Source: Bacillus sp. ISL-18 (lineage in GTDB: Bacteria > Bacillota > Bacilli > Bacillales > Cytobacillaceae). From it: DNA of 64,000 nt. The notes beneath the pieces are model-generated. The model saw only the letters and a list, made by a program, of their open reading frames with translations. It ran no database searches and was not told the DNA's origin. Of this stretch, positions 18,529-26,936 are shown in pieces. A program made the position numbers and the translations under genes. The stretch spans positions 709,438-773,437 of the forward strand of contig NZ_JAGGQG010000002.1 of assembly GCF_018613415.1 (NCBI RefSeq), read 5' to 3'. Every line of letters starts with the position of its first letter. The first letter of the stretch is position 1.

Positions 18529-18558
18529 AAAAGGGAGGGATTGATTCCTCCCTTTTTT
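18529..18558 (+). terminator. Intrinsic terminator after khpA
   Basis: AAAAGGGAGG (18529-18538) with CCTCCCTTTT (18547-18556), eight-base loop, T run. Confidence 0.88.
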
Positions 18559-18568
18559 GCTACTCGAA

Positions 18569-18594
18569 AAGCGGAAGCGCCTAGGCGCTGAAGC
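18569..18594 (+). repeat. Remnant of the palindromic intergenic repeat
   Basis: Contains the perfect 14-bp palindrome AGCGCCTAGGCGCT (18576-18589) with AAGCGG before and GAAGCTT after. AGCGCCTAGG is shared with the 5' end of the element at 46330. Too short to be a full copy. Confidence 0.5.
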
Positions 18595-18643
18595 TTGACA
18601 AATTCTCATAGTTCCTATTAAGAACACAGGGAGGCGGATCTAT

Positions 18644-19030
18644 GTGCAGCTGATTCAAACTGTTGTGGTGAAGCAAGTGTTAACGGAGAAAAGTAAGGAA
18701 GACCTTTACGAAAAGTTCCATGGGAAAATGCTGCAGTTGAAAAAGGAATGTGATCAGCTTTTATTCGAGCTAAAGCGATTGGAAAAAACTAAAAGCTTTT
18801 CTCCGGAGGCACTAAAGAAAAAATTTGAAACAGAAATTCAAACGCGTAAAGAAAAAATCAAGCTTCTTGAGTTTCAAATCGAACAATTACATAACCTACC
18901 CTTAGGAAGTGAAATACAGGAAAGAGAAGTTCAGGCCCTCGTGGAAGTAAACGTTGGTGATAGATGGAATGAGAGCATCGAGCAATCAACAATCATTATC
19001 GAGGACGGAATTATTAAGGAAATTAAATAG
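18644..19030 (+). CDS. ylqD: YlqD family protein of unknown function
   Basis: Conserved in Bacillaceae at exactly this place between khpA and rimM; function not known. 128 residues. The first half is predicted coiled coil (LQLKKECDQLLFELKRLEKTK ... FETEIQTRKEKIKLLEFQIEQL); the C-terminal part (VQALVEVNVGDRWNESIEQSTIIIEDGIIKEI) looks like a small beta-rich KOW/OB-like fold by its pattern. GTG start, 6 bp after GGAGGCGG; the ATG at 18642 is in another frame. 13 bp before rimM. Confidence 0.88.
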   Translation: MQLIQTVVVKQVLTEKSKEDLYEKFHGKMLQLKKECDQLLFELKRLEKTKSFSPEALKKKFETEIQTRKEKIKLLEFQIEQLHNLPLGSEIQEREVQALVEVNVGDRWNESIEQSTIIIEDGIIKEIK

Positions 19031-19043
19031 AAGGTGACGTAAT

Positions 19044-19562
19044 ATGGAAAAATGGTTTAATGTTGGTAAAATCGTGAATACACAAGGGATTAAAGGCGAA
19101 GTGAGGGTAATATCTAAAACAGATTTCCCTGAAAAGCGCTACAAAGCCGGTAATGTTCTCTATCTATTTATGCCAAACTCGAAAACACCGATTGAACTAA
19201 CGGTGAAAAGCCACCGAACACATAAGAATTTCGAGTTACTAACTTTTGAAGGATACAATAATATTAATGAGGTAGAGAAATTTCGAGATGGGATTTTAAA
19301 GGTACCTGAAACCCAACTCGGGGAATTAGAAGAAGACGAATTCTACTATCATGAAATTATCGGCTGCCTTGTTGCAACTACCAAGGGAGAGGAAATCGGA
19401 AAAGTGATTGAAATCCTTTCACCAGGAGCAAATGACGTTTGGGTGGTTAAAGGCCAGGGCGGCAAAGAAGTCCTTATCCCGTATATTCATGATGTCGTAA
19501 AAAAAGTAGATGTAAAAGAACAAGTCATCATTATCGAACCAATGGAAGGGTTACTTTCATGA
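19044..19562 (+). CDS. rimM: 16S rRNA processing protein RimM
   Basis: Assists maturation of the 30S head and binds S19. N-terminal RimM beta-barrel ([21 protein letters not shown]) and C-terminal PRC-barrel ([25 protein letters not shown] ... [26 protein letters not shown]). 172 residues. Its stop overlaps the trmD start by 4 bp. Confidence 0.97.
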   Translation: MEKWFNVGKIVNTQGIKGEVRVISKTDFPEKRYKAGNVLYLFMPNSKTPIELTVKSHRTHKNFELLTFEGYNNINEVEKFRDGILKVPETQLGELEEDEFYYHEIIGCLVATTKGEEIGKVIEILSPGANDVWVVKGQGGKEVLIPYIHDVVKKVDVKEQVIIIEPMEGLLS

Positions 19563-20302
19563 TGCAAATCGATATTCTGACATTGTTTCCAGAGATGTTT
19601 TCTGGGGTCTTTGGTCATTCTATTTTACAAAAAGCGGCTGAGAAATCTGCTGTTCAGTACAATGTCGTAAATTTCCGTGATTTTGCGGATAACAAACACT
19701 CTACTGTCGATGATTATCCATATGGCGGCGGTGCCGGCATGGTACTCAAACCGCAGCCGATATTTGACGCTGTTGCCTCTCTTCGAGAACAAGCAAAAAG
19801 TAATAATCCAAGGGTCATCCTGCTTTGCCCGCAAGGAGAGCGTTATGATCAGCGAAAAGCGGAGGAATTGGCTAAAGAAGAGCACTTAATTTTCATTTGC
19901 GGTCATTATGAGGGGTATGATGAACGGATCAGAGAACATGTCGTAACGGACGAAATATCGATTGGCGATTATGTCCTGACAGGTGGAGAACTGGGCGCGA
20001 TGGTCGTCGTCGATAGTGTTGTCCGCTTGCTGCCAGAAGTACTAGGAAACGCGGAATCACATCAGAAGGATTCTTTTAGTACCGGTTTACTTGAACATCC
20101 TCACTATACAAGGCCGGCAGATTTTCGAGGGTTAAAGGTTCCAGATGTTCTTATGTCAGGTAATCATAAATTAATCGAAGAATGGCGCAATAAAGAGGCA
20201 TTACGCCGAACACTAGTAAGAAGACCTGATTTATTAGATAAGATCGAACTAACACACGAACAAGAAAAGTGGCTAAAAGAAGTAAAAAAAGATTACGAGT
20301 AA
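19559..20302 (+). CDS. trmD: tRNA (guanine-N1-)-methyltransferase
   Basis: SAM-dependent methylation of G37 of tRNA, preventing +1 frameshifting. Starts M(M)[12 protein letters not shown], with the trefoil-knot motif [29 protein letters not shown] binding the methyl donor. 247 residues. Two adjacent ATGs (19559, 19562) are possible; the first overlaps the rimM stop (ATGA), favouring coupling. Confidence 0.97.
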   Translation: MMQIDILTLFPEMFSGVFGHSILQKAAEKSAVQYNVVNFRDFADNKHSTVDDYPYGGGAGMVLKPQPIFDAVASLREQAKSNNPRVILLCPQGERYDQRKAEELAKEEHLIFICGHYEGYDERIREHVVTDEISIGDYVLTGGELGAMVVVDSVVRLLPEVLGNAESHQKDSFSTGLLEHPHYTRPADFRGLKVPDVLMSGNHKLIEEWRNKEALRRTLVRRPDLLDKIELTHEQEKWLKEVKKDYE

Positions 20303-20304
20303 TA

Positions 20305-20333
20305 TTGCAGGCTCGATATAATTATGTTATGAT
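20305..20333 (+). promoter_or_regulatory. Sigma-A promoter for rplS
   Basis: TTGCAG (20305-20310), 17-nt spacer, TATGAT (20328-20333), immediately after the trmD stop. Gives a leader of about 110 nt. Confidence 0.7.
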
Positions 20334-20339
20334 ACATCT

Positions 20340-20448
20340 TGTGACTTGAGAACTGATCTTTTTTCAGTCGTAGTCTTATAACGATGTTCCGCTGCAATGG
20401 AATCGAAAGTAGATATGCATGAGCATCTGTTGGAAGGAGTTGAAAACG
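20340..20448 (+). promoter_or_regulatory. Putative L19 leader (autoregulatory mRNA element)
   Basis: The leader contains TTCC (20387-20390) pairing with GGAA (20399-20402) around GCTGCAAT, and AGAT/ATCT arms near 20411-20428 just before the GGAAGGAG ribosome binding site. A ribosomal protein L19 leader is known at this locus in Bacillus; the match here is by position and hairpins only. Confidence 0.5.
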
Positions 20449-20793
20449 ATGCAACAATTAATTAAAGAAATCACACAAGAACAACTTCGTACTGATCTTC
20501 CTAGCTTCCGTCCTGGTGACACTGTACGTGTACACGTAAAGGTTGTCGAGGGTACTCGTGAGCGTATTCAGTTATTTGAAGGTGTTGTGATTAAGCGTCG
20601 TGGTGGTGGAATTAGCGAAACTTTTACAGTACGTAAAGTTTCTTACGGAGTAGGCGTTGAACGTACTTTCCCAGTACACACACCAAAAATTGCGAAGCTA
20701 GAAGTAATTCGCCGCGGTAAAGTTCGCCGTGCTAAGCTTTACTACTTGCGTAACCTTCGTGGTAAAAAAGCTAGAATTAAAGAGATTCGATAA
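20449..20793 (+). CDS. rplS: 50S ribosomal protein L19
   Basis: Structural protein at the 30S-50S interface. [20 protein letters not shown] start, [29 protein letters not shown] and KARIKEIR end are diagnostic; 114 residues. ATG at 20449 follows GGAAGGAG; the in-frame ATG at 20419 is inside the leader. Confidence 0.99.
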   Translation: MQQLIKEITQEQLRTDLPSFRPGDTVRVHVKVVEGTRERIQLFEGVVIKRRGGGISETFTVRKVSYGVGVERTFPVHTPKIAKLEVIRRGKVRRAKLYYLRNLRGKKARIKEIR

Positions 20794-20803
20794 TACGAAA
20801 AGA

Positions 20804-20833
20804 AAAGGGCTTGCTTGGGCAGGCTCTTTTTTT
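20804..20833 (+). terminator. Intrinsic terminator of rplS
   Basis: AAAGGGCTTGC (20804-20814) with GCAGGCTCTTT (20819-20829), two G-U pairs, then a T run. Confidence 0.85.
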
Positions 20834-21012
20834 ATACATAACCTTTCATTTTATGGTAAATGATATGTATCGAATTGTTTCACTGCAGGCTGTTTTTTAT
20901 AATAAATTATTAAAGTTTGGTTAAAAAAATCATCCCATCGTGATAAAAAGGTTTAACTTATGTAAAATAGGCTTGATAAGACATTTTTTAATAGTGATTG
21001 GTGGGGAATTGA

Positions 21013-21576
21013 ATGACAAAAAAGAAAAATGAATTGTGGGAATGGACGAAAGCGTTATTGATTGCGGTGGCACTTGCTGCAGTCATTCGATATTTTCTTT
21101 TTGCTCCAATCGTAGTGGACGGGCTTTCCATGATGCCGACATTAAAAGACCAAGATAGGATGATTGTGAATAAATTCAGCTACGAAATCGGGGCGCCTAA
21201 GCGATTCGATATTATCGTTTTTCACGCACCGGAGGGGAAAGATTACATAAAACGTGTTATTGGTCTTCCAGGTGATACACTTGAGTATAAGGATGATATC
21301 CTCTATATAAATGGAAAAGCGTATAAAGAGCCATATTTAGATGAATATAAGAAACAAGTAGAAGATGGTCCGCTAACAGGTTCATTCACCCTTGAAGAAA
21401 AAATAGGCCGTAAAACAGTGCCAAAAGGTGAATTGTTTGTAATGGGGGATAATCGCCGCTTCAGTAAGGATTCAAGGCATATTGGAACGGTTCCGTTGAG
21501 TAAAGTCATCGGGAAAACCAGTGTTGTATACTGGCCTTTAAAGGATGCCCACATTGTAACCGTTAAGGGGCAATAG
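21013..21576 (+). CDS. sipS: Signal peptidase I (SipS/SipT type)
   Basis: Membrane serine protease that removes signal peptides from secreted pre-proteins. One N-terminal transmembrane helix (about residues 12-32, ALLIAVALAAVIRYFLFAPIVV), then the catalytic Ser39 in GLSMMPTL, the Lys80 general base in YIKRVIGLPGD, and MGDNRRFSKDSR. 187 residues, the prokaryotic-type Bacillus enzyme. Which of the SipS/T/U paralogues it matches cannot be told from one copy; position corresponds to a signal peptidase between rplS and rbgA found in many Bacillaceae. Confidence 0.95.
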   Translation: MTKKKNELWEWTKALLIAVALAAVIRYFLFAPIVVDGLSMMPTLKDQDRMIVNKFSYEIGAPKRFDIIVFHAPEGKDYIKRVIGLPGDTLEYKDDILYINGKAYKEPYLDEYKKQVEDGPLTGSFTLEEKIGRKTVPKGELFVMGDNRRFSKDSRHIGTVPLSKVIGKTSVVYWPLKDAHIVTVKGQ

Positions 21577-21603
21577 TTTAAGCTTTAAAAAGGAGGTGGC
21601 GCT

Positions 21604-22479
21604 TTGACGATCCAATGGTTTCCGGGCCATATGGCCAAGGCTCGCAGAGAGGTCACGGAAAAATTAAAGCTGGTTGATATTATTTTTGAATTGGTGGATG
21701 CAAGAATTCCATATTCTTCAAGGAATCCAATGATAGATGAAATTATCCAGCATAAACCAAGACTAGTCTTATTAAATAAGGCCGACATGGCTGATAAAGA
21801 AGTTACCAGACAGTGGATTGCGTACTTTGCTGAAAAGGGAATTAAAGCTCTGGCCATTAATTCACAAGCAGGCGAAGGAATGAAAAATATTGTCCAGGCC
21901 TCAAACGAAATTCTAAAAGAGAAGTTTGATCGATTAAAGGCAAGAGGGGTAAAACCACGTGCGATTCGCGCGATGATTGTCGGTATTCCAAATGCAGGAA
22001 AATCTACGCTAATCAACCGTCTCGCCAAGAAAAACATTGCAAAAACGGGAAATACTCCGGGTGTAACGAAGGCGCAGCAGTGGATAAAAGTAGGAAAAGA
22101 ACTGGAGCTGCTCGATACGCCAGGAATCTTATGGCCTAAATTTGAGGATCAGGAAGTTGGCATGAAGCTGGCAATCACAGGGGCAATCAAGGATACTTTA
22201 TTAAATCTGCAGGATCTGACGGTTTACTCACTGCGATTTTTAGAAAAGACCTATCCAGAACGGTTAAAAGAACGCTACAAGCTCACAGAGATACCTGAGG
22301 ATGTTGTAGCATTATTTGATCATATTGGGACGCTTAGAGGCTGTTTAATGGGCGGAGGCATGGTCGACTACGATAAAGTAGCTGAATTAGTAATCAGAGA
22401 AGTGCGATCAGAGAAATTTGGTCCACTCACTTTTGAAAGCCCAAAAGATATTACAGAACCAGTGGAAAACAAAAAATAA
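21604..22479 (+). CDS. rbgA: Ribosome biogenesis GTPase RbgA (YlqF)
   Basis: GTPase required for late assembly of the 50S subunit. Circularly permuted G motifs: NKAD (G4) comes first, then G1 GIPNAGKS at 127-134 and G3 DTPG. The N-terminal [16 protein letters not shown] is a strong family marker. TTG start, 8 bp after AAAAGGAGGTGG. 291 residues. Confidence 0.97.
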   Translation: MTIQWFPGHMAKARREVTEKLKLVDIIFELVDARIPYSSRNPMIDEIIQHKPRLVLLNKADMADKEVTRQWIAYFAEKGIKALAINSQAGEGMKNIVQASNEILKEKFDRLKARGVKPRAIRAMIVGIPNAGKSTLINRLAKKNIAKTGNTPGVTKAQQWIKVGKELELLDTPGILWPKFEDQEVGMKLAITGAIKDTLLNLQDLTVYSLRFLEKTYPERLKERYKLTEIPEDVVALFDHIGTLRGCLMGGGMVDYDKVAELVIREVRSEKFGPLTFESPKDITEPVENKK

Positions 22480-22508
22480 GCTCTCCCTTGGGAGGGCTTG
22501 ATTTTTTT
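22478..22508 (+). terminator. Intrinsic terminator of sipS-rbgA
   Basis: AAGCTCTCCC (22478-22487) with GGGAGGGCTT (22490-22499), T run at 22502-22508. Confidence 0.85.
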
Positions 22509-22532
22509 AATTTATAGACAAGGTGACTACAT

Positions 22533-23312
22533 ATGAAGAAGCTTTCAATTGCCCAAATAGAAGAAAAGCTGGCTGCTATTTTAGTAGAAACGGATTCCTT
22601 TATTGCTGAGCTCAAAAACGATGAGCGAAAAGGTGTCCAACAATGCTTGGCCAAATGGAAAAAACAGCGGGAGCAAGAAAAACGCCTGCAAGAAAAGTTC
22701 TTTGAAATGAATCATTTTGAACGAAAGGTACGGTCACAAGGCTTCAAGCTCATTGCAGGGGTGGATGAGGTAGGCAGGGGACCGCTCGCAGGCCCAGTTG
22801 TGACAGCCGCTGTTATTTTACCTGAAGACTTTTTCTTAGCTGGGATTGATGATTCGAAGAAACTAACTGAAAAAAAGCGTCAGGAATTCGCTGCCATTAT
22901 AAAAAAAGAGGCAATCGCGTACAGCGTTGCGATGGTTCATGCCGAAGAAATTGATGAGATTAATATTTATGAAGCCACTAAGAAGGCTATGTATGCAGCA
23001 ATTGTCTCCCTTGAGCCAAAACCTGATTTTTTACTGATTGATGCAATGAAGCTTGAAACCCCGTATCCGACAGAATCCATTATTAAAGGAGATGCCAAAA
23101 GCATCTCGATAGCGGCTGCTTCGATTGTTGCAAAGGTAGCAAGGGATACGTTAATGAAGGAACTATCGTTAAAATATCCTGTCTATGGGTTTCAACAAAA
23201 CATGGGTTATGGGACAAAGGAGCATCTGCAAGCGATTCAACAGTACGGCATCACTCCGTACCATCGAAAAAGTTTTGCACCGGTAAAGGACTATATCAAC
23301 ATAATAATTTAA
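22533..23312 (+). CDS. rnhB: Ribonuclease HII
   Basis: Removes ribonucleotides misincorporated in DNA. An N-terminal extension of about 70 residues (substrate-binding domain of Bacillus RNase HII) precedes the catalytic core IAGVDEVGRGPLAGPVV, with Asp78 and Glu79, and the later LLIDAMKL aspartate. 259 residues. Starts 24 bp after the rbgA terminator. Confidence 0.97.
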   Translation: MKKLSIAQIEEKLAAILVETDSFIAELKNDERKGVQQCLAKWKKQREQEKRLQEKFFEMNHFERKVRSQGFKLIAGVDEVGRGPLAGPVVTAAVILPEDFFLAGIDDSKKLTEKKRQEFAAIIKKEAIAYSVAMVHAEEIDEINIYEATKKAMYAAIVSLEPKPDFLLIDAMKLETPYPTESIIKGDAKSISIAAASIVAKVARDTLMKELSLKYPVYGFQQNMGYGTKEHLQAIQQYGITPYHRKSFAPVKDYINIII

Positions 23313-23379
23313 ACGAACAACAGGTTCCGGCTTTTTTTTTTTATTATCGTGAAAAAATTGAAAAGTAGGGAAAAACCTG

Positions 23380-23393
23380 TGAAATCGGTTTCT
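23380..23393 (+). promoter_or_regulatory. Candidate CcpA cre site upstream of sucCD
   Basis: TGAAATCGGTTTCT agrees with the cre consensus TGWAANCGNTNWCA at 13 of 14 positions. It is 57 bp upstream of the sucC -35 element. Binding is inferred. Confidence 0.5.
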
Positions 23394-23402
23394 TTCTCGT
23401 GC

Positions 23403-23417
23403 TCTTTTCAGAATATT
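23403..23417 (+). promoter_or_regulatory. Weak CodY-box-like sequence upstream of sucCD
   Basis: TCTTTTCAGAATATT matches the CodY consensus AATTTTCWGAAAATT at 12 of 15 positions. Sites with three mismatches are common by chance. Confidence 0.3.
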
Positions 23418-23449
23418 TTAAAGATGAATATAATTTTAGTACGAAAAGG

Positions 23450-23478
23450 TAGACAAGGTTTGTATCATTATATAAAAT
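23450..23478 (+). promoter_or_regulatory. Sigma-A promoter for sucCD
   Basis: TAGACA (23450-23455), 17-nt spacer, TAAAAT (23473-23478). Confidence 0.65.
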
Positions 23479-23523
23479 GAAAACGGAGTCAATTTTTTGA
23501 AGAGTTTGATAGGAGGATGGGAA

Positions 23524-24684
23524 ATGAATATCCATGAGTATCAAGGAAAAGAGATCCTCAAGCAATTCGGGGTATCTGTTCCAAACGGAAAAGTGGCATT
23601 CACGGTTGAAGAAGCAGTAGAAGCTGCTAAAGAACTAGGCACACAGGTATGTGTAGTTAAAGCGCAAATCCATGCGGGCGGACGGGGAAAAGCCGGTGGA
23701 GTAAAAGTTGCGAAAAACCTTGATGAGGTTCGTACATATGCAAATGAAATCCTCGGAAAAACTCTAGTTACACACCAAACTGGTCCTGAGGGTAAAGAAG
23801 TAAAACGCCTCCTAATTGAAGAGGGCTGCGACATTAAAAAAGAATACTATGTTGGTCTAGTACTAGACCGTTCCACTTCACGTGTCGTGTTAATGGCCTC
23901 TGAAGAAGGCGGTACTGAGATTGAAGAAGTAGCAGCGAATACACCGGAGAAAATTTTTAAAGAGGAAATCGACCCAGCTATTGGCTTACAGCCATTTCAA
24001 GCACGTCGGATTGCCTTTAATATTAATATTCCAACCGAATTAGTCAACCAAGCTGTTAAGTTCATGATGGGCTTATATAATGCCTATATTGAAAAAGATT
24101 GCTCAATTGCCGAAATTAACCCGTTAGTAGTAACAGGTGACGGCAAGGTTATGGCATTGGATGCTAAATTAAACTTTGATTCGAATGCTCTATATCGCCA
24201 AAAAGATGTCTTAGCCTATCGTGACCTTGAAGAAGAAGATGCAAAGGAGATCGAAGCATCTAAATATGACTTAAGCTATGTTGCCCTAGATGGAAATATC
24301 GGCTGTATGGTTAACGGTGCAGGACTAGCGATGTCCACAATGGATATCATTAAACATTACGGCGGCGATCCGGCCAACTTCCTTGATGTTGGGGGCGGCG
24401 CAACTGCTGAAAAAGTTACAGAAGCATTCAAAATTATCCTTTCAGATCCAAATGTAAAAGGTATTTTTGTAAATATCTTTGGTGGAATCATGAAGTGTGA
24501 CGTCATTGCTGAGGGTGTTGTAGAAGCAGCTAAGCAGGTTGGACTATCGGTTCCGCTTGTTGTTCGTTTAGAAGGAACCAATGTTGACTTAGGTAAGAAA
24601 ATTCTTGCTGAGTCAAGCGTTGAAATTATTGCTGCTGAATCCATGGCTGACGGTGCACAAAAAATCGTTTCATTAGTCAAATAG
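23524..24684 (+). CDS. sucC: Succinyl-CoA synthetase beta subunit (ADP-forming)
   Basis: Citric acid cycle enzyme making ATP (or GTP) from succinyl-CoA. [17 protein letters not shown] start, ATP-grasp core with [16 protein letters not shown], and the C-terminal [19 protein letters not shown] CoA-ligase motif. 386 residues. ATG 23524 follows GGAGGATGG; the upstream in-frame TTG at 23497 is rejected. Cotranscribed with sucD, 23 bp apart. Confidence 0.98.
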   Translation: MNIHEYQGKEILKQFGVSVPNGKVAFTVEEAVEAAKELGTQVCVVKAQIHAGGRGKAGGVKVAKNLDEVRTYANEILGKTLVTHQTGPEGKEVKRLLIEEGCDIKKEYYVGLVLDRSTSRVVLMASEEGGTEIEEVAANTPEKIFKEEIDPAIGLQPFQARRIAFNINIPTELVNQAVKFMMGLYNAYIEKDCSIAEINPLVVTGDGKVMALDAKLNFDSNALYRQKDVLAYRDLEEEDAKEIEASKYDLSYVALDGNIGCMVNGAGLAMSTMDIIKHYGGDPANFLDVGGGATAEKVTEAFKIILSDPNVKGIFVNIFGGIMKCDVIAEGVVEAAKQVGLSVPLVVRLEGTNVDLGKKILAESSVEIIAAESMADGAQKIVSLVK

Positions 24685-24707
24685 GATCTAAAGAAAGGGG
24701 AATTCAC

Positions 24708-25610
24708 GTGAGCGTTTTTATTAATAAAGATACAAAGGTTATTGTACAAGGTATTACAGGCGGAACGGCCCGTTTCCATACAAAGCAAATGCTTGAATAC
24801 GGTACGAAAATTGTCGGCGGTACATCACCAGGTAAGGCCGGTCAAGAAGTCGAAGGTGTACCTGTTTTTAACACAGTAAGAGATGCGGTTGACGCGACAG
24901 GTGCAAATGCTTCTGTTATCTATGTTCCAGCTCCATTTGCAGCCGACTCTATTATTGAAGCGGTTGATGCTGAACTAGATCTTGTTATTTGTATTACAGA
25001 GCATATTCCAGTATTAGACATGGTAAAAGTTAAACGTTACATGGAAGGCAAAAAGACTCGTTTAGTTGGTCCAAACTGCCCAGGTGTGATTACAGCTGAT
25101 GAATGTAAAATTGGGATTATGCCTGGATATATTCATACAAAAGGCCATGTCGGTGTTGTTTCCCGTTCGGGTACCTTAACATATGAGGCTGTTCATCAAT
25201 TAACGCAAGCTGGTTTAGGTCAAACGACAGCAGTCGGAATCGGCGGAGACCCAGTAAATGGTACCAACTTCATTGATGTTTTAAAAGCATTTAATGAAGA
25301 CCCAGAAACCTATGCTGTTATTATGATTGGTGAAATTGGCGGTACGGCAGAGGAAGAAGCAGCTGAATGGGTAAAAGCGAACATGACTAAACCTGTTGTT
25401 GGCTTCATCGGCGGTCGTACAGCACCTCCAGGAAAAAGAATGGGCCATGCAGGTGCAATCATTTCAGGTGGGAAAGGTACAGCTGATGAAAAGATTCGCA
25501 TCATGAACGAATGCGGTATTAAAGTTGCTGATACCCCGTCTGTTATGGGTGAAACTTTAATTGAAGTATTAAAAGAACAAGGTCTATACGAAAAGTGTAA
25601 GACTCACTAA
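24708..25610 (+). CDS. sucD: Succinyl-CoA synthetase alpha subunit
   Basis: CoA-binding and phosphohistidine-bearing subunit. [24 protein letters not shown] at the N-terminus binds CoA; the phosphorylated histidine is in [14 protein letters not shown]. 300 residues. GTG start after AAAGGGGAA. Followed by a strong terminator. Confidence 0.98.
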   Translation: MSVFINKDTKVIVQGITGGTARFHTKQMLEYGTKIVGGTSPGKAGQEVEGVPVFNTVRDAVDATGANASVIYVPAPFAADSIIEAVDAELDLVICITEHIPVLDMVKVKRYMEGKKTRLVGPNCPGVITADECKIGIMPGYIHTKGHVGVVSRSGTLTYEAVHQLTQAGLGQTTAVGIGGDPVNGTNFIDVLKAFNEDPETYAVIMIGEIGGTAEEEAAEWVKANMTKPVVGFIGGRTAPPGKRMGHAGAIISGGKGTADEKIRIMNECGIKVADTPSVMGETLIEVLKEQGLYEKCKTH

Positions 25611-25622
25611 GATGGTTAGCAG

Positions 25623-25649
25623 ATAGTCCCTCAAATTTTGAGGGACTAT
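25623..25649 (+). terminator. Palindromic terminator after sucD
   Basis: Thirteen-base perfect arms ATAGTCCCTCAAA (25623-25635) and TTTGAGGGACTAT (25637-25649) around one base. The T run is short, and the symmetric stem could serve either strand. Confidence 0.75.
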
Positions 25650-25683
25650 TTATGATAAATTAATAATATGGAGGTTTTTAATT

Positions 25684-26580
25684 ATGGATGAGTTTAAAGA
25701 AAAATTTATTCATTTACTGCATTACCCCAATATCTCCTGGAAAACCGTCTTTCAAATGTTGAAAAAAGATCCATCACTCCAGCCAGTTTACCGAGCACCC
25801 TTTTCAACCATGCCTTCTAACCCAATCTACCCAGCGGTTTCCCACGATTCCCCGTTAACTTCGGTTACTTCTTTTTCTTCTGAAAGCATTCACGAACAAA
25901 TCCGACAATACAAAACCAATGACATTGATGTCATCACGATTTTTGATAAAGAGTATCCTCGTATCTTAAAAGAAATCTATCAGCCGCCATGGGCCTTATA
26001 CGCAAAGGGTGACATTGCCCTATTAGAAAAAGAACCGAAACTTGCGGTTGTTGGATCCCGTCAGGCCACACCATACGGTAAAAAAGCAATCCGGCACATT
26101 TTTCCTGACTTGATCCATCAGGATATTCTGATTGTCAGCGGACTGGCAACCGGAATAGACGCCCTAGCCCATGAAGAGACCATTAAACTAGACGGAAAGA
26201 CCATTGGCGTTATTGCCGGAGGGCTTTACCATATCTATCCCAAAGAGAATTTGCCTCTCGCTGTAAAAATGATGCAAACGCAGCTAGTACTCTCGGAATA
26301 CCCCCCTGATACCAAGCCGCTAAGATGGCATTTTCCGGCACGCAATCGAATTATTAGCGGATTATCCACTGGAACGTTTATTATAGAAGCAAAGCGGAAA
26401 AGTGGGTCGCTGATTACCGCTAACTATGCCGTCCATGAAGGAAGAGATGTATTTTCATTACCTGGAAGCATTTTTAATCCCTGCTCTGAAGGGGCGAATG
26501 AATTGATTCAGCAAGGTGCAAAACTGGTTAGCTGCGCAAAGGACATCTTGGAAGAGTTAAAATATAACCCTATACAGTAG
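25684..26580 (+). CDS. dprA: DNA processing protein DprA (Smf)
   Basis: Loads RecA on incoming single-stranded DNA in natural transformation; also widely conserved in non-competent bacteria. Rossmann-type core: LAVVGSRQATPYGKKAIRHI, GLATGIDALAHE, VIAGGLYHIYPKEN, ARNRIISGLSTGTFIIEAKRKSGSLITA. The core is complete; the N-terminal region is short and there is no C-terminal winged helix, as in B. subtilis. 298 residues. GGAGG is 10 bp upstream. Confidence 0.97.
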   Translation: MDEFKEKFIHLLHYPNISWKTVFQMLKKDPSLQPVYRAPFSTMPSNPIYPAVSHDSPLTSVTSFSSESIHEQIRQYKTNDIDVITIFDKEYPRILKEIYQPPWALYAKGDIALLEKEPKLAVVGSRQATPYGKKAIRHIFPDLIHQDILIVSGLATGIDALAHEETIKLDGKTIGVIAGGLYHIYPKENLPLAVKMMQTQLVLSEYPPDTKPLRWHFPARNRIISGLSTGTFIIEAKRKSGSLITANYAVHEGRDVFSLPGSIFNPCSEGANELIQQGAKLVSCAKDILEELKYNPIQ

Positions 26581-26936
26581 GTGAGAAACTTACCAATAAT
26601 AAAGCCGTATTAGCAGGTATTTTTAATTAAATGGAGAAATTACCTAAAAAAGGTTGCAAAAATTTCTATTATGTTATACATTTTCCAACAGATGTTAAAA
26701 TACTAATAAATACATCCATTTTTAAAAAAATGAATAGAATAAAAAATGTCAAATACTATGATAATTACCATATGGTTTAAAAATTTTGGGATAAGGCAGT
26801 TTTGTAAAGTATTTTCTCCGGTTAAATGTGTAAAAACTGGAATTTAGGAAAACTTCTCAAATAGTAAGCATCTTAGAATCAGGCTTTTGCCGTATTCAAG
26901 GCGCTTTTACACTTTCCCTCTTAAGGAGGATATAGA
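26581..26936 (+). other. AT-rich gap between dprA and topA
   Basis: No ORF worth calling. A possible promoter is TTGCAA (26654-26659), 17-nt spacer, TACATT (26677-26682). GGCGCTTTTACACTTT at 26899-26914 resembles the 3' end of the dispersed palindromic repeat (compare AAGGCGCTTTCGCTTTT at 46555). The topA ribosome binding site AAGGAGG is at 26922. Confidence 0.5.
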
